In this document: one piece after another, positions 8,514 to 16,331 of the stretch
Position numbering within the stretch: position 1 is the stretch's first letter
Layout: each line of letters starts with the position of its first letter
Assembly: GCA_003388545.1 (NCBI GenBank)
Contig: QQVI01000349.1
Coordinates: 1-44,359 of the forward strand
Direction of reading: 5' to 3'
Length of the DNA stretch: 44,359 bases
Source: Actinomycetota bacterium
GTDB taxonomy: Bacteria; Actinomycetota; Acidimicrobiia; Spongiisociales; ZC4RG35
The notes under the pieces: generated by a model
Seen by the model: the letters and a program-made list of their open reading frames with translations, nothing else
Database searches by the model: none
What the model was told of the DNA's origin: nothing
Program-made: the position numbers and the translations under genes

Positions 8514-9983
8514 TCAGTCATACACGCCGGCGAGGTAGCTCTTGCCGTTGGCGACAACACAGAGCAACGCACCTGCCGACGTGACGATCTGGTACCGATC
8601 AGCGTCGCGCTCCCCCGCCCACCAGCGTCCGCTGAGACGCCAGGGCCCACTCCAGGTGAGGACCGGCTCCCACCTCGTCCCCAGCCGCACCCGGGAGGGC
8701 ATGCCATCGTCCCATTCGACTTCGAGCGGTCGAAGACGCGGCGGGACGAGGGCGGGTGATGGCTTGGGAGTGGAACCCGGCCATGGAGCTCCTGGATCCC
8801 TTTCGATCTCTGCAGCAGACTCGTTCCAACGCGACCAAGCCACCCTTTCGGCCGGCATCCTGCCGCCCTGAGGACGGCCTTCGAGAACACCATCCGGGCC
8901 GAGAAGCGACTGGGCCCTCGCCAGAGCTCGCTCTGCCTCGATTCGCGCCGCCTCGTCACCGAAGATGCCGAGCTGCCGGCCATCGCCGGACAGATCGAAG
9001 GGAGCGATCCTGATCCGCGTTATGCCTCCCGGTACTCCTCCGGCTTCGACCCATGCGCGAAGCTGCCACCAGACCCGGTCGGTCAATGCCCTCTCTGTGA
9101 ACGGATCGGCCGATCGCCAGATCCTCTCCCTCGCCTCACCCAATGCAGGTTGGGCGAGGATCGAGACCTGATGAGGAGCCACGCCGTTCGATCGGAGGCG
9201 TTGCAGCATCCGCTCTGAGATGTTCCTAGCGGCAAAGGCAACCGCATCGACATGCTCCAACGGGTCTTCGAACTCCATTTCCACAGAGAGCTCATCGGCG
9301 ATCTCCCGTGGAAGCGCATTGCGGTCTTCACCACTGGCCAACTTGTGGGCCAAAACGCCCTCGTGGCCAAACCGCGTGGCGAGTGCATCGCGGGGAAAGC
9401 CGGCAAGGTCGCCGAGAGTCGAGATGCCAAGCCATCGAAACGTCGCTATCAGTGAGTCGCTGGCAACACCCTCACGCAGTGTCTCCAAATCGAGAGAGCG
9501 CAAGAACCGCAGAGTGTCCTCGACGATCACTGGATCACCGACCGCTGACCGGGCCGCGGCCCATCTGGCGGCAAAGGGGCCGTCGGCTATGCCAACCAGA
9601 GCCTCACCGTATCCGGCTATGCCTTCGGCCACCTTCATCGCAATGATGTCTTCCCCGCCGTAGAAGCGAACCGCTCCCCCGACCGGTACGAAGAGAAGCC
9701 CGGGCTCGACGACTTCGACTCTGGGTATCAGGGCCTCTATCACCTCGATCACCGCCTCGAAGCGTCGCGCCTCCTCACCCACATCCCGGGTCAGGACGGT
9801 GGCAAAGGGTGCGAGTGCCTCTGCTTCCCGTCTCGGCATCCCTAGGGTCACGCCAGCCTCGAGCACCTCCGGCGTAGCGGCCGTAACCCGATCGTCGACG
9901 ACCAGTAGCGGCTTATCCTGCGGCGCGTCTGGCCTGGTCAGCGACCACATCGGAAACCAGACGCAGAGGGTTCTTGCTCTCAT
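8514..9983 (-). CDS. imuB: ImuB, inactive Y-family polymerase homologue (mutasome adaptor)
   Basis: ImuB links the error-prone polymerase DnaE2 to the beta clamp during SOS mutagenesis. The 489-residue protein has the Y-family fold but lacks the catalytic acids: the first motif reads [10 protein letters not shown] where active polymerases have DMDAFF-like residues, and the SxDE motif is replaced around VEPGLLFVP (residues 92-100). A helix-hairpin-helix region lies at about 186-215 (LGISTLGDLAGFPRDALATRFG). A beta-clamp-binding motif, QLGIFG, is at 337-342, where ImuB proteins keep QLPLW-like sequences. The start [10 protein letters not shown] was chosen over an ATG 60 bases upstream because it matches the fold and follows an AGG-type site. 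It overlaps imuA by 71 bases. DnaE2 is not in the window. Confidence 0.88.
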   Translation of the reverse strand: MRARTLCVWFPMWSLTRPDAPQDKPLLVVDDRVTAATPEVLEAGVTLGMPRREAEALAPFATVLTRDVGEEARRFEAVIEVIEALIPRVEVVEPGLLFVPVGGAVRFYGGEDIIAMKVAEGIAGYGEALVGIADGPFAARWAAARSAVGDPVIVEDTLRFLRSLDLETLREGVASDSLIATFRWLGISTLGDLAGFPRDALATRFGHEGVLAHKLASGEDRNALPREIADELSVEMEFEDPLEHVDAVAFAARNISERMLQRLRSNGVAPHQVSILAQPALGEARERIWRSADPFTERALTDRVWWQLRAWVEAGGVPGGITRIRIAPFDLSGDGRQLGIFGDEAARIEAERALARAQSLLGPDGVLEGRPQGGRMPAERVAWSRWNESAAEIERDPGAPWPGSTPKPSPALVPPRLRPLEVEWDDGMPSRVRLGTRWEPVLTWSGPWRLSGRWWAGERDADRYQIVTSAGALLCVVANGKSYLAGVYD

Positions 9984-10590
9984 CTTCGACCTGTTCGATC
10001 TTTCGACCGCCATCCTCCACTTCGAACCGTCTCGTGATCCCACCTGCCCCTTTCCCGGAGGCTTCGAGGAGGATGCGGCGACCCTTCAACTTCCCATGAC
10101 CTCTGTCGGCCCCTTCCCAGGTGATGCCGAGAGAACGGAGACGGAGGTGGGACACACCCGCCGGGAGCCGCGGGCCCATTGGCCGGAAAGCAACCAGGGT
10201 CTTGCGTGCCCTGGCCAGGGCACCGAGACGGCGCAGATCTTGATCCTTCATCCCCACCGGCACCTCTGCGAATACCGCAGGGACACCTTCGATCAAGGCG
10301 GCTGTGACTCTGGACCACAACGGGCGTTCGTGGCAGCGGACGATCACCAGGCTCTCCGCCTCGACGCCGGTTTCCCAAGCAGCTTCGGGAGAGATCCATC
10401 CCCTCGTGTCGACCACGACCACCGGGCCGGACCGTGACGGCTCAGCAAGCAGACTCAACCCGATACGGGTGAGACCTGCCCCGGTTTCACCGACCAACTC
10501 GGTGATTTTCCCGGGCTGAAGCCGCAAGAAGTCGCTCTCTCGCGGGCCGTCGAGGAGAGGTGCGGCTAGATCGATCTCCAGTTTGCCCAT
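9913..10590 (-). CDS. imuA: ImuA' RecA-like SOS mutagenesis protein
   Basis: A 225-residue RecA/SulA-like protein that with ImuB and DnaE2 forms the actinobacterial mutasome. The position of the P-loop is occupied by GETGAGLTR, in which the usual Lys is Leu, so ATP binding is doubtful. Later strands ([44 protein letters not shown]) match the RecA core. I chose the ATG at 10590 because GGAG lies eight bases upstream and because the promoter at 10655-10627 would start transcription near 10620, which excludes the GTG at 10623. A LexA box sits within the promoter, so the gene should be DNA-damage inducible. imuB follows with overlapping frames. Confidence 0.8.
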   Translation of the reverse strand: MGKLEIDLAAPLLDGPRESDFLRLQPGKITELVGETGAGLTRIGLSLLAEPSRSGPVVVVDTRGWISPEAAWETGVEAESLVIVRCHERPLWSRVTAALIEGVPAVFAEVPVGMKDQDLRRLGALARARKTLVAFRPMGPRLPAGVSHLRLRSLGITWEGADRGHGKLKGRRILLEASGKGAGGITRRFEVEDGGRKIEQVEDESKNPLRLVSDVVADQARRAAG

Positions 10591-10626
10591 TTTTCTGACT
10601 CCGCTTCGAGCTCGATAGGGCACTTC

Positions 10627-10655
10627 ACACTATCGAACATATGTTCGAGACACAA
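10627..10655 (-). promoter_or_regulatory. imuA-imuB promoter
   Basis: On the minus strand TTGTGT (10655-10650) and TAGTGT (10632-10627) are separated by 17 bases, and the last 16 of these are the LexA palindrome. The predicted start is near 10620, giving a leader of about 30 bases before the ATG at 10590. Confidence 0.65.
10633..10648. promoter_or_regulatory. LexA operator (SOS box)
   Basis: TCGAACATATGTTCGA is a perfect 16-base palindrome matching the Gram-positive and actinobacterial LexA consensus (TCGAAC-N4-GTTCGA). It occupies the -35/-10 spacer of the imuA promoter and also covers the likely -35 region of the divergent crotonase gene. Bound LexA should block polymerase on imuA until RecA-triggered cleavage. 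Confidence 0.93.
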
Positions 10656-10662
10656 GCGCGGA

Positions 10663-10668
10663 TATCCT
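10663..10668 (+). promoter_or_regulatory. -10 element of the crotonase gene (leaderless)
   Basis: TATCCT ends exactly six bases before the ATG at 10675 and no Shine-Dalgarno sequence is present. The matching -35 region (10640-10645) lies inside the LexA box. Confidence 0.5.
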
Positions 10669-10674
10669 CGCTGG

Positions 10675-11532
10675 ATGAGCTACTCCACCATCACCTATGA
10701 GACGGCCGAACGCGTCGCCACAATCACACTGAATCGCCCCGATCGGCTCAACGCCATCAACGACACCATGCCCGGAGAGATCCGCAGCGCTGTCGAAGAG
10801 GCAAACCACGACGACGACGTCCACGTGATCGTCTTGACCGGCGCCGGAAGAGCATTCTGTGCCGGCTATGACTTGAAAGAGTACGCGGAGAACCCGGAGA
10901 CTCCGCTCACCCAGGACATGCCTTGGGACCCGATGATCGACTTCGACCTCATGTACCGGAACACCCAGGACTTCATGTCTCTGTGGCGCTCCTACAAGCC
11001 CACGGTGGCCAAGATCCGCGGCTATGCCGTCGCCGGGGGGTCTGACATGGCTCTGTGCTGCGACCTGATAGTCATGGCTGACGACGCCAAGATCGGGTAC
11101 CCGCCCACCCGGGTGTGGGGCTGTCCGACCACTGCGATGTGGGTCTACCGCATCGGAGCCGAGCGGGCCAAGCGAATGCTCCTCACAGGGGACCTCATCG
11201 CCGGGTCGGAGGCGAAGGAGATGGGCCTCGTCATCGATGCCGTTCCCGAGGCTGAGCTGGACGAGCGGGTGAGCCGGCTGGTCGACCGAATCAAAGGCGT
11301 TCCGCGCAATCAGCTGATGATGCAGAAGCTGATGGTGAACCAGGCCTACGACAACATGGGCCTTCAGTCGACCCAGATGCTTGCCACGCTGTTCGACGGC
11401 ATCACTCGTCACTCTCCTGAAGGCATCTGGTTCAAGGAAAGGTCCGAAGAGGTCGGCTTTCAGCAGGCTGTGAGAGAAAGGGATTCCGGAGAGCCAATCG
11501 CTGAGGAAGTCAGCCGGAGAAGAAAGGACTGA
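10675..11532 (+). CDS. Enoyl-CoA hydratase/isomerase family protein (crotonase)
   Basis: A 285-residue crotonase-fold enzyme acting on acyl-CoA thioesters in the cytoplasm. It starts with [14 protein letters not shown]. The oxyanion-hole segments are [15 protein letters not shown] (residues 58-72) and [28 protein letters not shown]. The second catalytic region reads [32 protein letters not shown], where classical hydratases have Glu/Asp residues, so the exact reaction is uncertain. The protein is somewhat longer than typical (about 260) because of a C-terminal helical tail. The TGA abuts the stop of the next, convergent gene at a TGATCA palindrome. It shares its upstream region with the SOS-controlled imuA operon. 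Confidence 0.85.
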   Translation: MSYSTITYETAERVATITLNRPDRLNAINDTMPGEIRSAVEEANHDDDVHVIVLTGAGRAFCAGYDLKEYAENPETPLTQDMPWDPMIDFDLMYRNTQDFMSLWRSYKPTVAKIRGYAVAGGSDMALCCDLIVMADDAKIGYPPTRVWGCPTTAMWVYRIGAERAKRMLLTGDLIAGSEAKEMGLVIDAVPEAELDERVSRLVDRIKGVPRNQLMMQKLMVNQAYDNMGLQSTQMLATLFDGITRHSPEGIWFKERSEEVGFQQAVRERDSGEPIAEEVSRRRKD

Positions 11533-12048
11533 TCACGGGTCGATCGGAGCGGGAACATGACAAGAGTCGACGCCCGGGCGAATCTCGTAGACAAGCCACT
11601 GTCCCCCGGAGCTCTTGAAGACGAGAGATCCGGTCTCCTGACTATCGCTGCCTCGTATCAGATAGCAGAGCTGTGGCTGCGACAACGACCCGAAGGGCAC
11701 CTGATCGACGATCACGTCAGCTGAGGGATCTGCCAGGACCGCAAGCTCGGGTAGCTCCCGCATTGCCGAATCGGGATGAGTCAACTGGCCCCATAGGTCG
11801 ATATCGTCGAGACGCACCGCCTCGAGCCAGCTTCGTCCATACGATGCGCCGACGTCACCTGCAAAGGGCGCCCCACCGGCGGCGACCGTTGTCGGAGAGA
11901 CCTCAGAGCCAGGTGCGAGAAGCGACACGAACAAGCCTGCAATCACAACAACGCCGGCGGCGGCGCCCGCAAGCCACATTCGCCTGGAGGGCATGGGCCG
12001 CTGCCGCCCGAAGTCACCAGCATCGGGAACAATTGGCTCGTCGGCCAC
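11533..12048 (-). CDS. Hypothetical single-pass membrane protein
   Basis: Not recognised. The 171-residue protein has a short cytoplasmic N-terminus (GDFGRQRPMPSRR), one membrane helix (MWLAGAAAGVVVIAGLFVSLL) at about residues 24-44, and an extracytoplasmic domain of about 125 residues. That domain contains SYGRSWLEAVRLDDIDLWGQLTHPDS, which resembles small NTF2/SnoaL-like folds seen in secreted actinobacterial proteins, plus two Cys (in PQLCYLIRG and DSCHVP) that could form a disulfide. The function is unknown. The GTG start is two bases from the stop of the glycosylase gene upstream, so they are co-transcribed. Confidence 0.65.
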   Translation of the reverse strand: MADEPIVPDAGDFGRQRPMPSRRMWLAGAAAGVVVIAGLFVSLLAPGSEVSPTTVAAGGAPFAGDVGASYGRSWLEAVRLDDIDLWGQLTHPDSAMRELPELAVLADPSADVIVDQVPFGSLSQPQLCYLIRGSDSQETGSLVFKSSGGQWLVYEIRPGVDSCHVPAPIDP

Positions 12049-12050
12049 TG

Positions 12051-12941
12051 TCAGGGCTCCTCCAGCTCCTCAATCGTCTTCGGCCAGTCGTCTTTGAGCA
12101 GGCGCGAGAGCGATCGGTCGGCGAGGAGCTTTCCGTCGGTCTGGCAGGTGGCGCAGTAGTTGGTCTCGTTTGACGCATAGACGATGCGCTGCACAGGCGA
12201 GCCACAACGCGGGCATGGCTCCTGATACTTTCCGTGAACGGCCATGTCCGGGCGGAAAGCGGTCACCTTTGAGGGCCAACCGTCCCCGACCTCCTCACGG
12301 AGACGTTGTGTCCATCCTTCGAGCGACTCGACCACCGCACCGTGGAGCCAGGCGATTTCCTCATCGTTCAGCTGGCCGGTCCGCTTCACCGGCGACAGCT
12401 GCGCCGACCACAGAATCTCATCGGAGTAGGCGTTGCCGATACCTGAGAAGATCCGAGGATCGGTCAGCGCACGCTTGAGAGTTCGATTCTCACGGGTGAG
12501 GGCCTTCTTGAATTCAGACGGCGATGCCTCCAGGGGCTCTATGCCGCCTCTGTCCTCATCTCCCAAGGCTTCTTCACCTTTGAGTACCCAGATGCCGGCA
12601 CGGCGCTTGGTCCCCTGCTCTGTGAGAACGATCGACGCCCTGTCGAAGTCGAAAGCCGCCAGACCCACCTTCTTCGGTATCGCTTTGCCCGCGGCTTCGA
12701 GACGGAGCCTCCCCGCGACCATGAGATGGATGACCACGAACAGGTCGTCGGGAAACCCGAAGACAATCCTCTTTCCGATGCGGCGAAACCCCGTGACGCT
12801 CTGGCCAACTGGTGCGTCGTAGGGAGGGTCAAACGTCCTGAGCACCGACGGCGAGGCGATGCGCACCCCGATCAGTGTCTCGCCGAGGAACTCCCGCTCC
12901 AGCGCCTCGATGTAGACGGCGATGTCGGGCAGCTCAGGCAT
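12051..12941 (-). CDS. Fpg/Nei-family DNA glycosylase, variant zinc finger
   Basis: A 296-residue base-excision repair glycosylase/AP lyase homologue. The N-terminus MPELPD gives the catalytic Pro (after Met removal) and Glu. Lys57 (RRIGKR) and Asn170 (SGIGNAYSDEIL, helix-two-turn-helix) are conserved. A zinc finger uses Cys243, Cys246, Cys263 and Cys266. In E. coli Fpg the finger carries Arg258 in the context RATFYC, but here the aligned residue is Asn258 (NETNYC). I recall actinobacterial relatives with the same NETNYC motif, so it is probably a subfamily trait with altered lesion recognition rather than decay. It lies in a three-gene operon between two small membrane-protein genes. Confidence 0.87.
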   Translation of the reverse strand: MPELPDIAVYIEALEREFLGETLIGVRIASPSVLRTFDPPYDAPVGQSVTGFRRIGKRIVFGFPDDLFVVIHLMVAGRLRLEAAGKAIPKKVGLAAFDFDRASIVLTEQGTKRRAGIWVLKGEEALGDEDRGGIEPLEASPSEFKKALTRENRTLKRALTDPRIFSGIGNAYSDEILWSAQLSPVKRTGQLNDEEIAWLHGAVVESLEGWTQRLREEVGDGWPSKVTAFRPDMAVHGKYQEPCPRCGSPVQRIVYASNETNYCATCQTDGKLLADRSLSRLLKDDWPKTIEELEEP

Positions 12942-12947
12942 CTGGAA

Positions 12948-13349
12948 TCAGTCGACTCGCCCGATTGTGTCGGCCAACATCACACCGACCGCGACGAGGA
13001 TCCCGCCGGCGACGAAGCCGTAGCCGAGCAGGCCGGTTGTCTCCACATTCAGCTCTCCGAGAGCGATGGTCAAGAGGACGATCAGCGTCGCAACGACGAG
13101 GATCGCCACCAGGCGAGCAGTCCTGCTGAAGACGTTGATGATGACTGCAACCAGGCCGATCAATACGCCTCCGACGACGAATGCCACCCAGAAGGACACC
13201 CCGCCAGAAAGCTGCGCCTCGGACTGGGCAGCGTTACCAACCGGCGGCCGAAGGAGCACCCCACCGCCGGCGACGAGCGCAGCCGCAACCGCCAGACCGC
13301 CGGGCAGCTTGCGCCGACGCGTTGGTTTGCTTTGAGGGGTCTCCGTCAT
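12948..13349 (-). CDS. Hypothetical small membrane protein
   Basis: Not recognised. The 133-residue protein starts with a basic cytoplasmic segment (KPTRRRKLPGG), then shows four hydrophobic segments: LAVAAALVAGGGVLL, FWVAFVVGGVLIGLVAVIINVF, LVAILVVATLIVLLTIAL and LLGYGFVAGGILVAVGVMLA. It should be an inner-membrane protein with little outside the bilayer. The stop lies six bases before the glycosylase start, so it heads the operon. The ATG is 42 bases beyond the pnp terminator on the same strand. A TAGACT nine bases before the ATG is a weak -10 candidate. Confidence 0.6.
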   Translation of the reverse strand: MTETPQSKPTRRRKLPGGLAVAAALVAGGGVLLRPPVGNAAQSEAQLSGGVSFWVAFVVGGVLIGLVAVIINVFSRTARLVAILVVATLIVLLTIALGELNVETTGLLGYGFVAGGILVAVGVMLADTIGRVD

Positions 13350-13391
13350 GGTCGTCGAAGTCTAAGTAGGGCCCAGCGTCTCTGAATAGAA

Positions 13392-13419
13392 GAGAGGGCG
13401 GCCGATCGGCCGCCCTCTC
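13392..13419 (-). terminator. Intrinsic terminator of the rimP-pnp operon
   Basis: A perfect 28-base inverted repeat (12-base arms around GATC) lies 18 bases after the pnp stop. On the minus strand it is followed by TTCTATTC, a weak U-tract. It separates pnp from the next operon in the same direction. Confidence 0.75.
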
Positions 13420-13437
13420 AATCAAGCGTTCGTGGCT

Positions 13438-15822
13438 TCAGTTGGAATCCATCTCGAAGCTCGGTGCCGCTCGTCGCTCACCCGAGCCCTTCTTTGTCGA
13501 CTCGGACTTCTCGTGCTTTCCGCGACCACTGTCGCGGTCACGGTCACGATTGCGATTCCGGTCACGATTGCGGCCACCGCCGCCATCGCCACCTCGGCCC
13601 CGGCCACCGTTGCGGTCGCCACCGCCTCCGCCGCCTCGCGGCGACGAATCGCCATCAGGCAGCGTTGCTCCGGGCAGTGCGTTAACCAATTCCAGGCTCA
13701 CCTTGCCACGATCGATCTCACGCACCCTCACCTGGAGCTCATCGCCCTCGGAGAGGTAGTCCTCGACGTTCTCGACTCGCTTGGAGCCATCGATTCGGGA
13801 GATATGAAGGAGGCCGTCCCTGCCGGGAAGGATGTTGATGAAGGCGCCGAACTTGGTGATTCCGACGACTTTTCCGTCGTACTCCTCGCCGACCTCGGCC
13901 TCGGGCGGGAAGGCGATCTGGGTGACTCGCTCTCTGGCGGCTGCCAGAGCTGCTCCATCGGCAGAAGCAATTCGGACGATTCCCTTGCCGTCGGCCTCTT
14001 CGATCTCGATGTTCGCACCGGTCTCTTCTTCGAGCTCGCGGATGACGGCACCCTTGGGGCCGATGATCTCACCGATCTTGTCCTTCGGCACCTCGATCGA
14101 TTCGATGCGGGGAGCCCACTCGTTCATCTCGCTCCTGGGCTCGGCAATCACGTCGGTCATCGCCTTGAGGATGTGCAGTCGGGCATCTCGAGCCTGAGAC
14201 AGCGCATTCTTCAGGACTTCAGAGGGAAGGCCTTCGATCTTCGTGTCGAGTTGCAGAGCCGTGATGACATCTGCTGTGCCGGCGACCTTGAAGTCCATGT
14301 CGCCAAGGGCGTCCTCGGCTCCAAGGATGTCGGTCAATGTCACGAATTTCCCGTCATTGTGGATGAGCCCCATGGCCACACCGGCAACTGGTGCCGTGAT
14401 GGGAACGCCTGCATCCATCAAGGAAAGTGACGATCCGCACACCGATGCCATGGAGGAGGAACCATTGGATGCGAGCACCTCGGAGACGAGTCGCAGCGCG
14501 TAGGGGAAGTCGTCGGAATCGGGGACAACTGGCAGCACGGCTTTCTCGGCCAGTGCACCGTGCCCGATCTCCCGGCGCTTCGGTCCGCGCATGAACCCGG
14601 TTTCACCCGTTGAGAACGGAGGGAAGTTGTAGTGGTGCATGTAGCGCTTCGACTCCTCGTTGGCGAGGGTGTCGAGCATCTGCTCCATCTTGAGCATCCC
14701 GAGAGTTGTGACGTTCAAGACCTGAGTCTCTCCACGCTGGAACAGGGCAGAGCCGTGCGTCCTGTCGACCACACCGATCTCCACGGTCAGCGGGCGAACA
14801 TCGGTCAATCCGCGGCCGTCGAGACGGACGCCCTCGTTGACAACGCGCTCGCGGGCCATCTTCTTGAAGACGGACCGGAAAGCGTTCTTGGCCTCGCGAA
14901 GGGCATCCGTGTTGTCCTCTTCGATGGCCAGGTCCTGGACTACTGCTTCGAGCGCCTCTTTCTCGGCGTTCTGTCGCTCCTGCTTGCCGGCGATCTTGAC
15001 GACCTCGGCGATCCTCGGCGAGGCGAGAGACTCCACTCTGCTGTACATCTCATCGCTGTAGTCGACAGCGAGCGGGAATTCCACGGTTGGTATGTCGACC
15101 TTGGACCGAAGCTCGAGCTGCATGTCGATCATCTGGCCGATGTATTGCTTGGACTCCTCGAGACCTCGGGCGACGGTCTCCTCGTCCGAGGGCTGATCGC
15201 CATCGGCAATCAGGCGCAGCCCTTCGGGGGTGGCCCCGGCCTCGACCATCGTGATGTCGATCTCGCCGTTGCTGTTGCGATGACCGGCGACGGTGAGCTC
15301 GAACACCGACTCCTCCAGTTCGTCGGCAGTCGGGAACGGGACCCACTCACCCTTCTTGAGGGCAACTCGCACTGCACCTATCGGGCCCTCGAATGGAATC
15401 GGGCTGACGGTGAGCGCAGCGGATGCGCCGTTGAGTGCGATGACGTCGAAAGCCTGCTGGCCGTCGACAGAGAGGCTGGTCGCTACGACATGAGTCTCGC
15501 AGCGAAAGCCTTCGGCGAATGAGGGCCGCAGTGGCCGATCGATGAGACGACAGGTCAGGATCGCTTGCTCACTGGGACGACCCTCGCGCCGGAAGAAGGA
15601 CCCGGGGATCTTCCCCACCGAGTACATCCGCTCCTCGAAGTCGACCGTGAGAGGGAAGAAGTCCGCGCCTTCGCGCAGAGTCCTGCTTGCTGTGGCGGCT
15701 ACGAGTATTTGCGTTCCGCCGAGGGTGGCGACGACCGCTCCATCTGCCTGCTGGGCCAATTTGCCCGTGCTCAGAGAGACTTCTTTGTCGCCGATGGTGC
15801 CGCTTACTTTGAATTCAGGCAC
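13438..15822 (-). CDS. pnp: Polyribonucleotide nucleotidyltransferase (PNPase)
   Basis: PNPase degrades RNA 3'-to-5' with phosphate and can add tails in reverse. It is a ring-shaped cytoplasmic trimer. Order in the 794-residue protein: RNase PH-like domain 1, an all-helical linker, RNase PH-like domain 2 (with FPPFSTGETG and KRREIGHGALAEKA), KH domain (IGPKGAVIRELEEETG) and S1 domain (GKVVGITKFGAFINILPGRDGLLHISR). After S1 comes a tail of about 80 residues rich in Gly, Arg and Asp, with RGG-like runs and an alternating RDRNRNRD stretch encoded by imperfect DNA repeats near 13535-13575. The GTG at 15822 has a strong AAAGGAG six bases upstream and beats an upstream in-frame ATG at 15882. rpsO lies upstream, as is common. 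Confidence 0.96.
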   Translation of the reverse strand: MPEFKVSGTIGDKEVSLSTGKLAQQADGAVVATLGGTQILVAATASRTLREGADFFPLTVDFEERMYSVGKIPGSFFRREGRPSEQAILTCRLIDRPLRPSFAEGFRCETHVVATSLSVDGQQAFDVIALNGASAALTVSPIPFEGPIGAVRVALKKGEWVPFPTADELEESVFELTVAGHRNSNGEIDITMVEAGATPEGLRLIADGDQPSDEETVARGLEESKQYIGQMIDMQLELRSKVDIPTVEFPLAVDYSDEMYSRVESLASPRIAEVVKIAGKQERQNAEKEALEAVVQDLAIEEDNTDALREAKNAFRSVFKKMARERVVNEGVRLDGRGLTDVRPLTVEIGVVDRTHGSALFQRGETQVLNVTTLGMLKMEQMLDTLANEESKRYMHHYNFPPFSTGETGFMRGPKRREIGHGALAEKAVLPVVPDSDDFPYALRLVSEVLASNGSSSMASVCGSSLSLMDAGVPITAPVAGVAMGLIHNDGKFVTLTDILGAEDALGDMDFKVAGTADVITALQLDTKIEGLPSEVLKNALSQARDARLHILKAMTDVIAEPRSEMNEWAPRIESIEVPKDKIGEIIGPKGAVIRELEEETGANIEIEEADGKGIVRIASADGAALAAARERVTQIAFPPEAEVGEEYDGKVVGITKFGAFINILPGRDGLLHISRIDGSKRVENVEDYLSEGDELQVRVREIDRGKVSLELVNALPGATLPDGDSSPRGGGGGGDRNGGRGRGGDGGGGRNRDRNRNRDRDRDSGRGKHEKSESTKKGSGERRAAPSFEMDSN

Positions 15823-15934
15823 TATTGCTCCTTTGTCAGGAGCCGGGTCCTGTTGGCAGTAGTCATGTCTCGTTCGAGGCACTTGCGAGACATCGCCACT
15901 GACAACCGGGGCCGGCTCATTTCATGTTGTGATC

Positions 15935-15951
15935 TCAGCCACTGTGGCTGA
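15935..15951 (-). promoter_or_regulatory. Third hairpin of the rpsO-pnp leader
   Basis: TCAGCC and GGCTGA arms pair around a five-base loop. It is nearest to pnp, about 113 bases from its start codon, in the minus-strand RNA. Confidence 0.5.
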
Positions 15952-15956
15952 AGCTC

Positions 15957-15977
15957 TGCGGGCCGATCTGGCCCGCA
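15957..15977 (-). promoter_or_regulatory. Second hairpin of the rpsO-pnp leader
   Basis: TGCGGGCC and GGCCCGCA form a perfect eight-base-pair stem with a five-base loop. There is no U-tract, so it looks like a processing or stability element rather than a terminator. Confidence 0.6.
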
Positions 15978-15982
15978 TATAC

Positions 15983-16009
15983 GTGAGGAGCGGGATTGCC
16001 GCTCCTCAC
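15983..16009 (-). promoter_or_regulatory. First hairpin of the rpsO-pnp leader
   Basis: A perfect 11-base-pair stem (arms 15983-15993 and 15999-16009, five-base loop) begins seven bases after the rpsO stop. It is GC-rich and lacks a following U-tract on the minus strand. In E. coli this interval holds the RNase III site through which PNPase controls its own synthesis; a similar role here is inferred. Confidence 0.65.
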
Positions 16010-16015
16010 TGAAAG

Positions 16016-16273
16016 TTATCTGCGTAGACCGAGTTTGGCGATCAACGCCCTGTAGCGCTCGACGTCCTCTCGACGTAGGTAGTCGAGAAGTCGACGCCTC
16101 TTGCCGACCATCATCAAGAGCCCACGACGGCTGTGGTGGTCATGTTTGTGCTCGCGTAGATGCTCGGTGAGGTGGTTGATCCGCTCCGAGAGCAGGGCCA
16201 CCTGGACCTCGGGAGATCCGGTGTCGCTCTCGTGTGTGCCGTACTCGGCAACGATCTCTGTTGGTGTCTTCAT
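16016..16273 (-). CDS. rpsO: 30S ribosomal protein S15
   Basis: S15 is a primary binder of 16S rRNA in the 30S platform. The 85-residue protein is slightly shorter than the usual 88-89. It carries the hallmark [32 protein letters not shown] segment and the C-terminal [22 protein letters not shown]. The start ATG follows ribF after 58 bases, so a local promoter is possible but none is convincing. pnp follows after a structured spacer of 193 bases. Confidence 0.97.
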   Translation of the reverse strand: MKTPTEIVAEYGTHESDTGSPEVQVALLSERINHLTEHLREHKHDHHSRRGLLMMVGKRRRLLDYLRREDVERYRALIAKLGLRR

Positions 16274-16331
16274 TGCGCGTAAAACCTGAATCGGTGAGGG
16301 GAACTCTCAGAAGAATAACAGATCCTCATCT

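Noticed and set aside
13432-14430. A 332-residue plus-strand frame opposite pnp
   Set aside because: Antisense shadow of PNPase; no domain or ribosome-binding site.
16274-16331. A separate rpsO promoter in the ribF-rpsO gap
   Set aside because: TTGAAG and TTATTC-like hexamers occur but not at a usable spacing.
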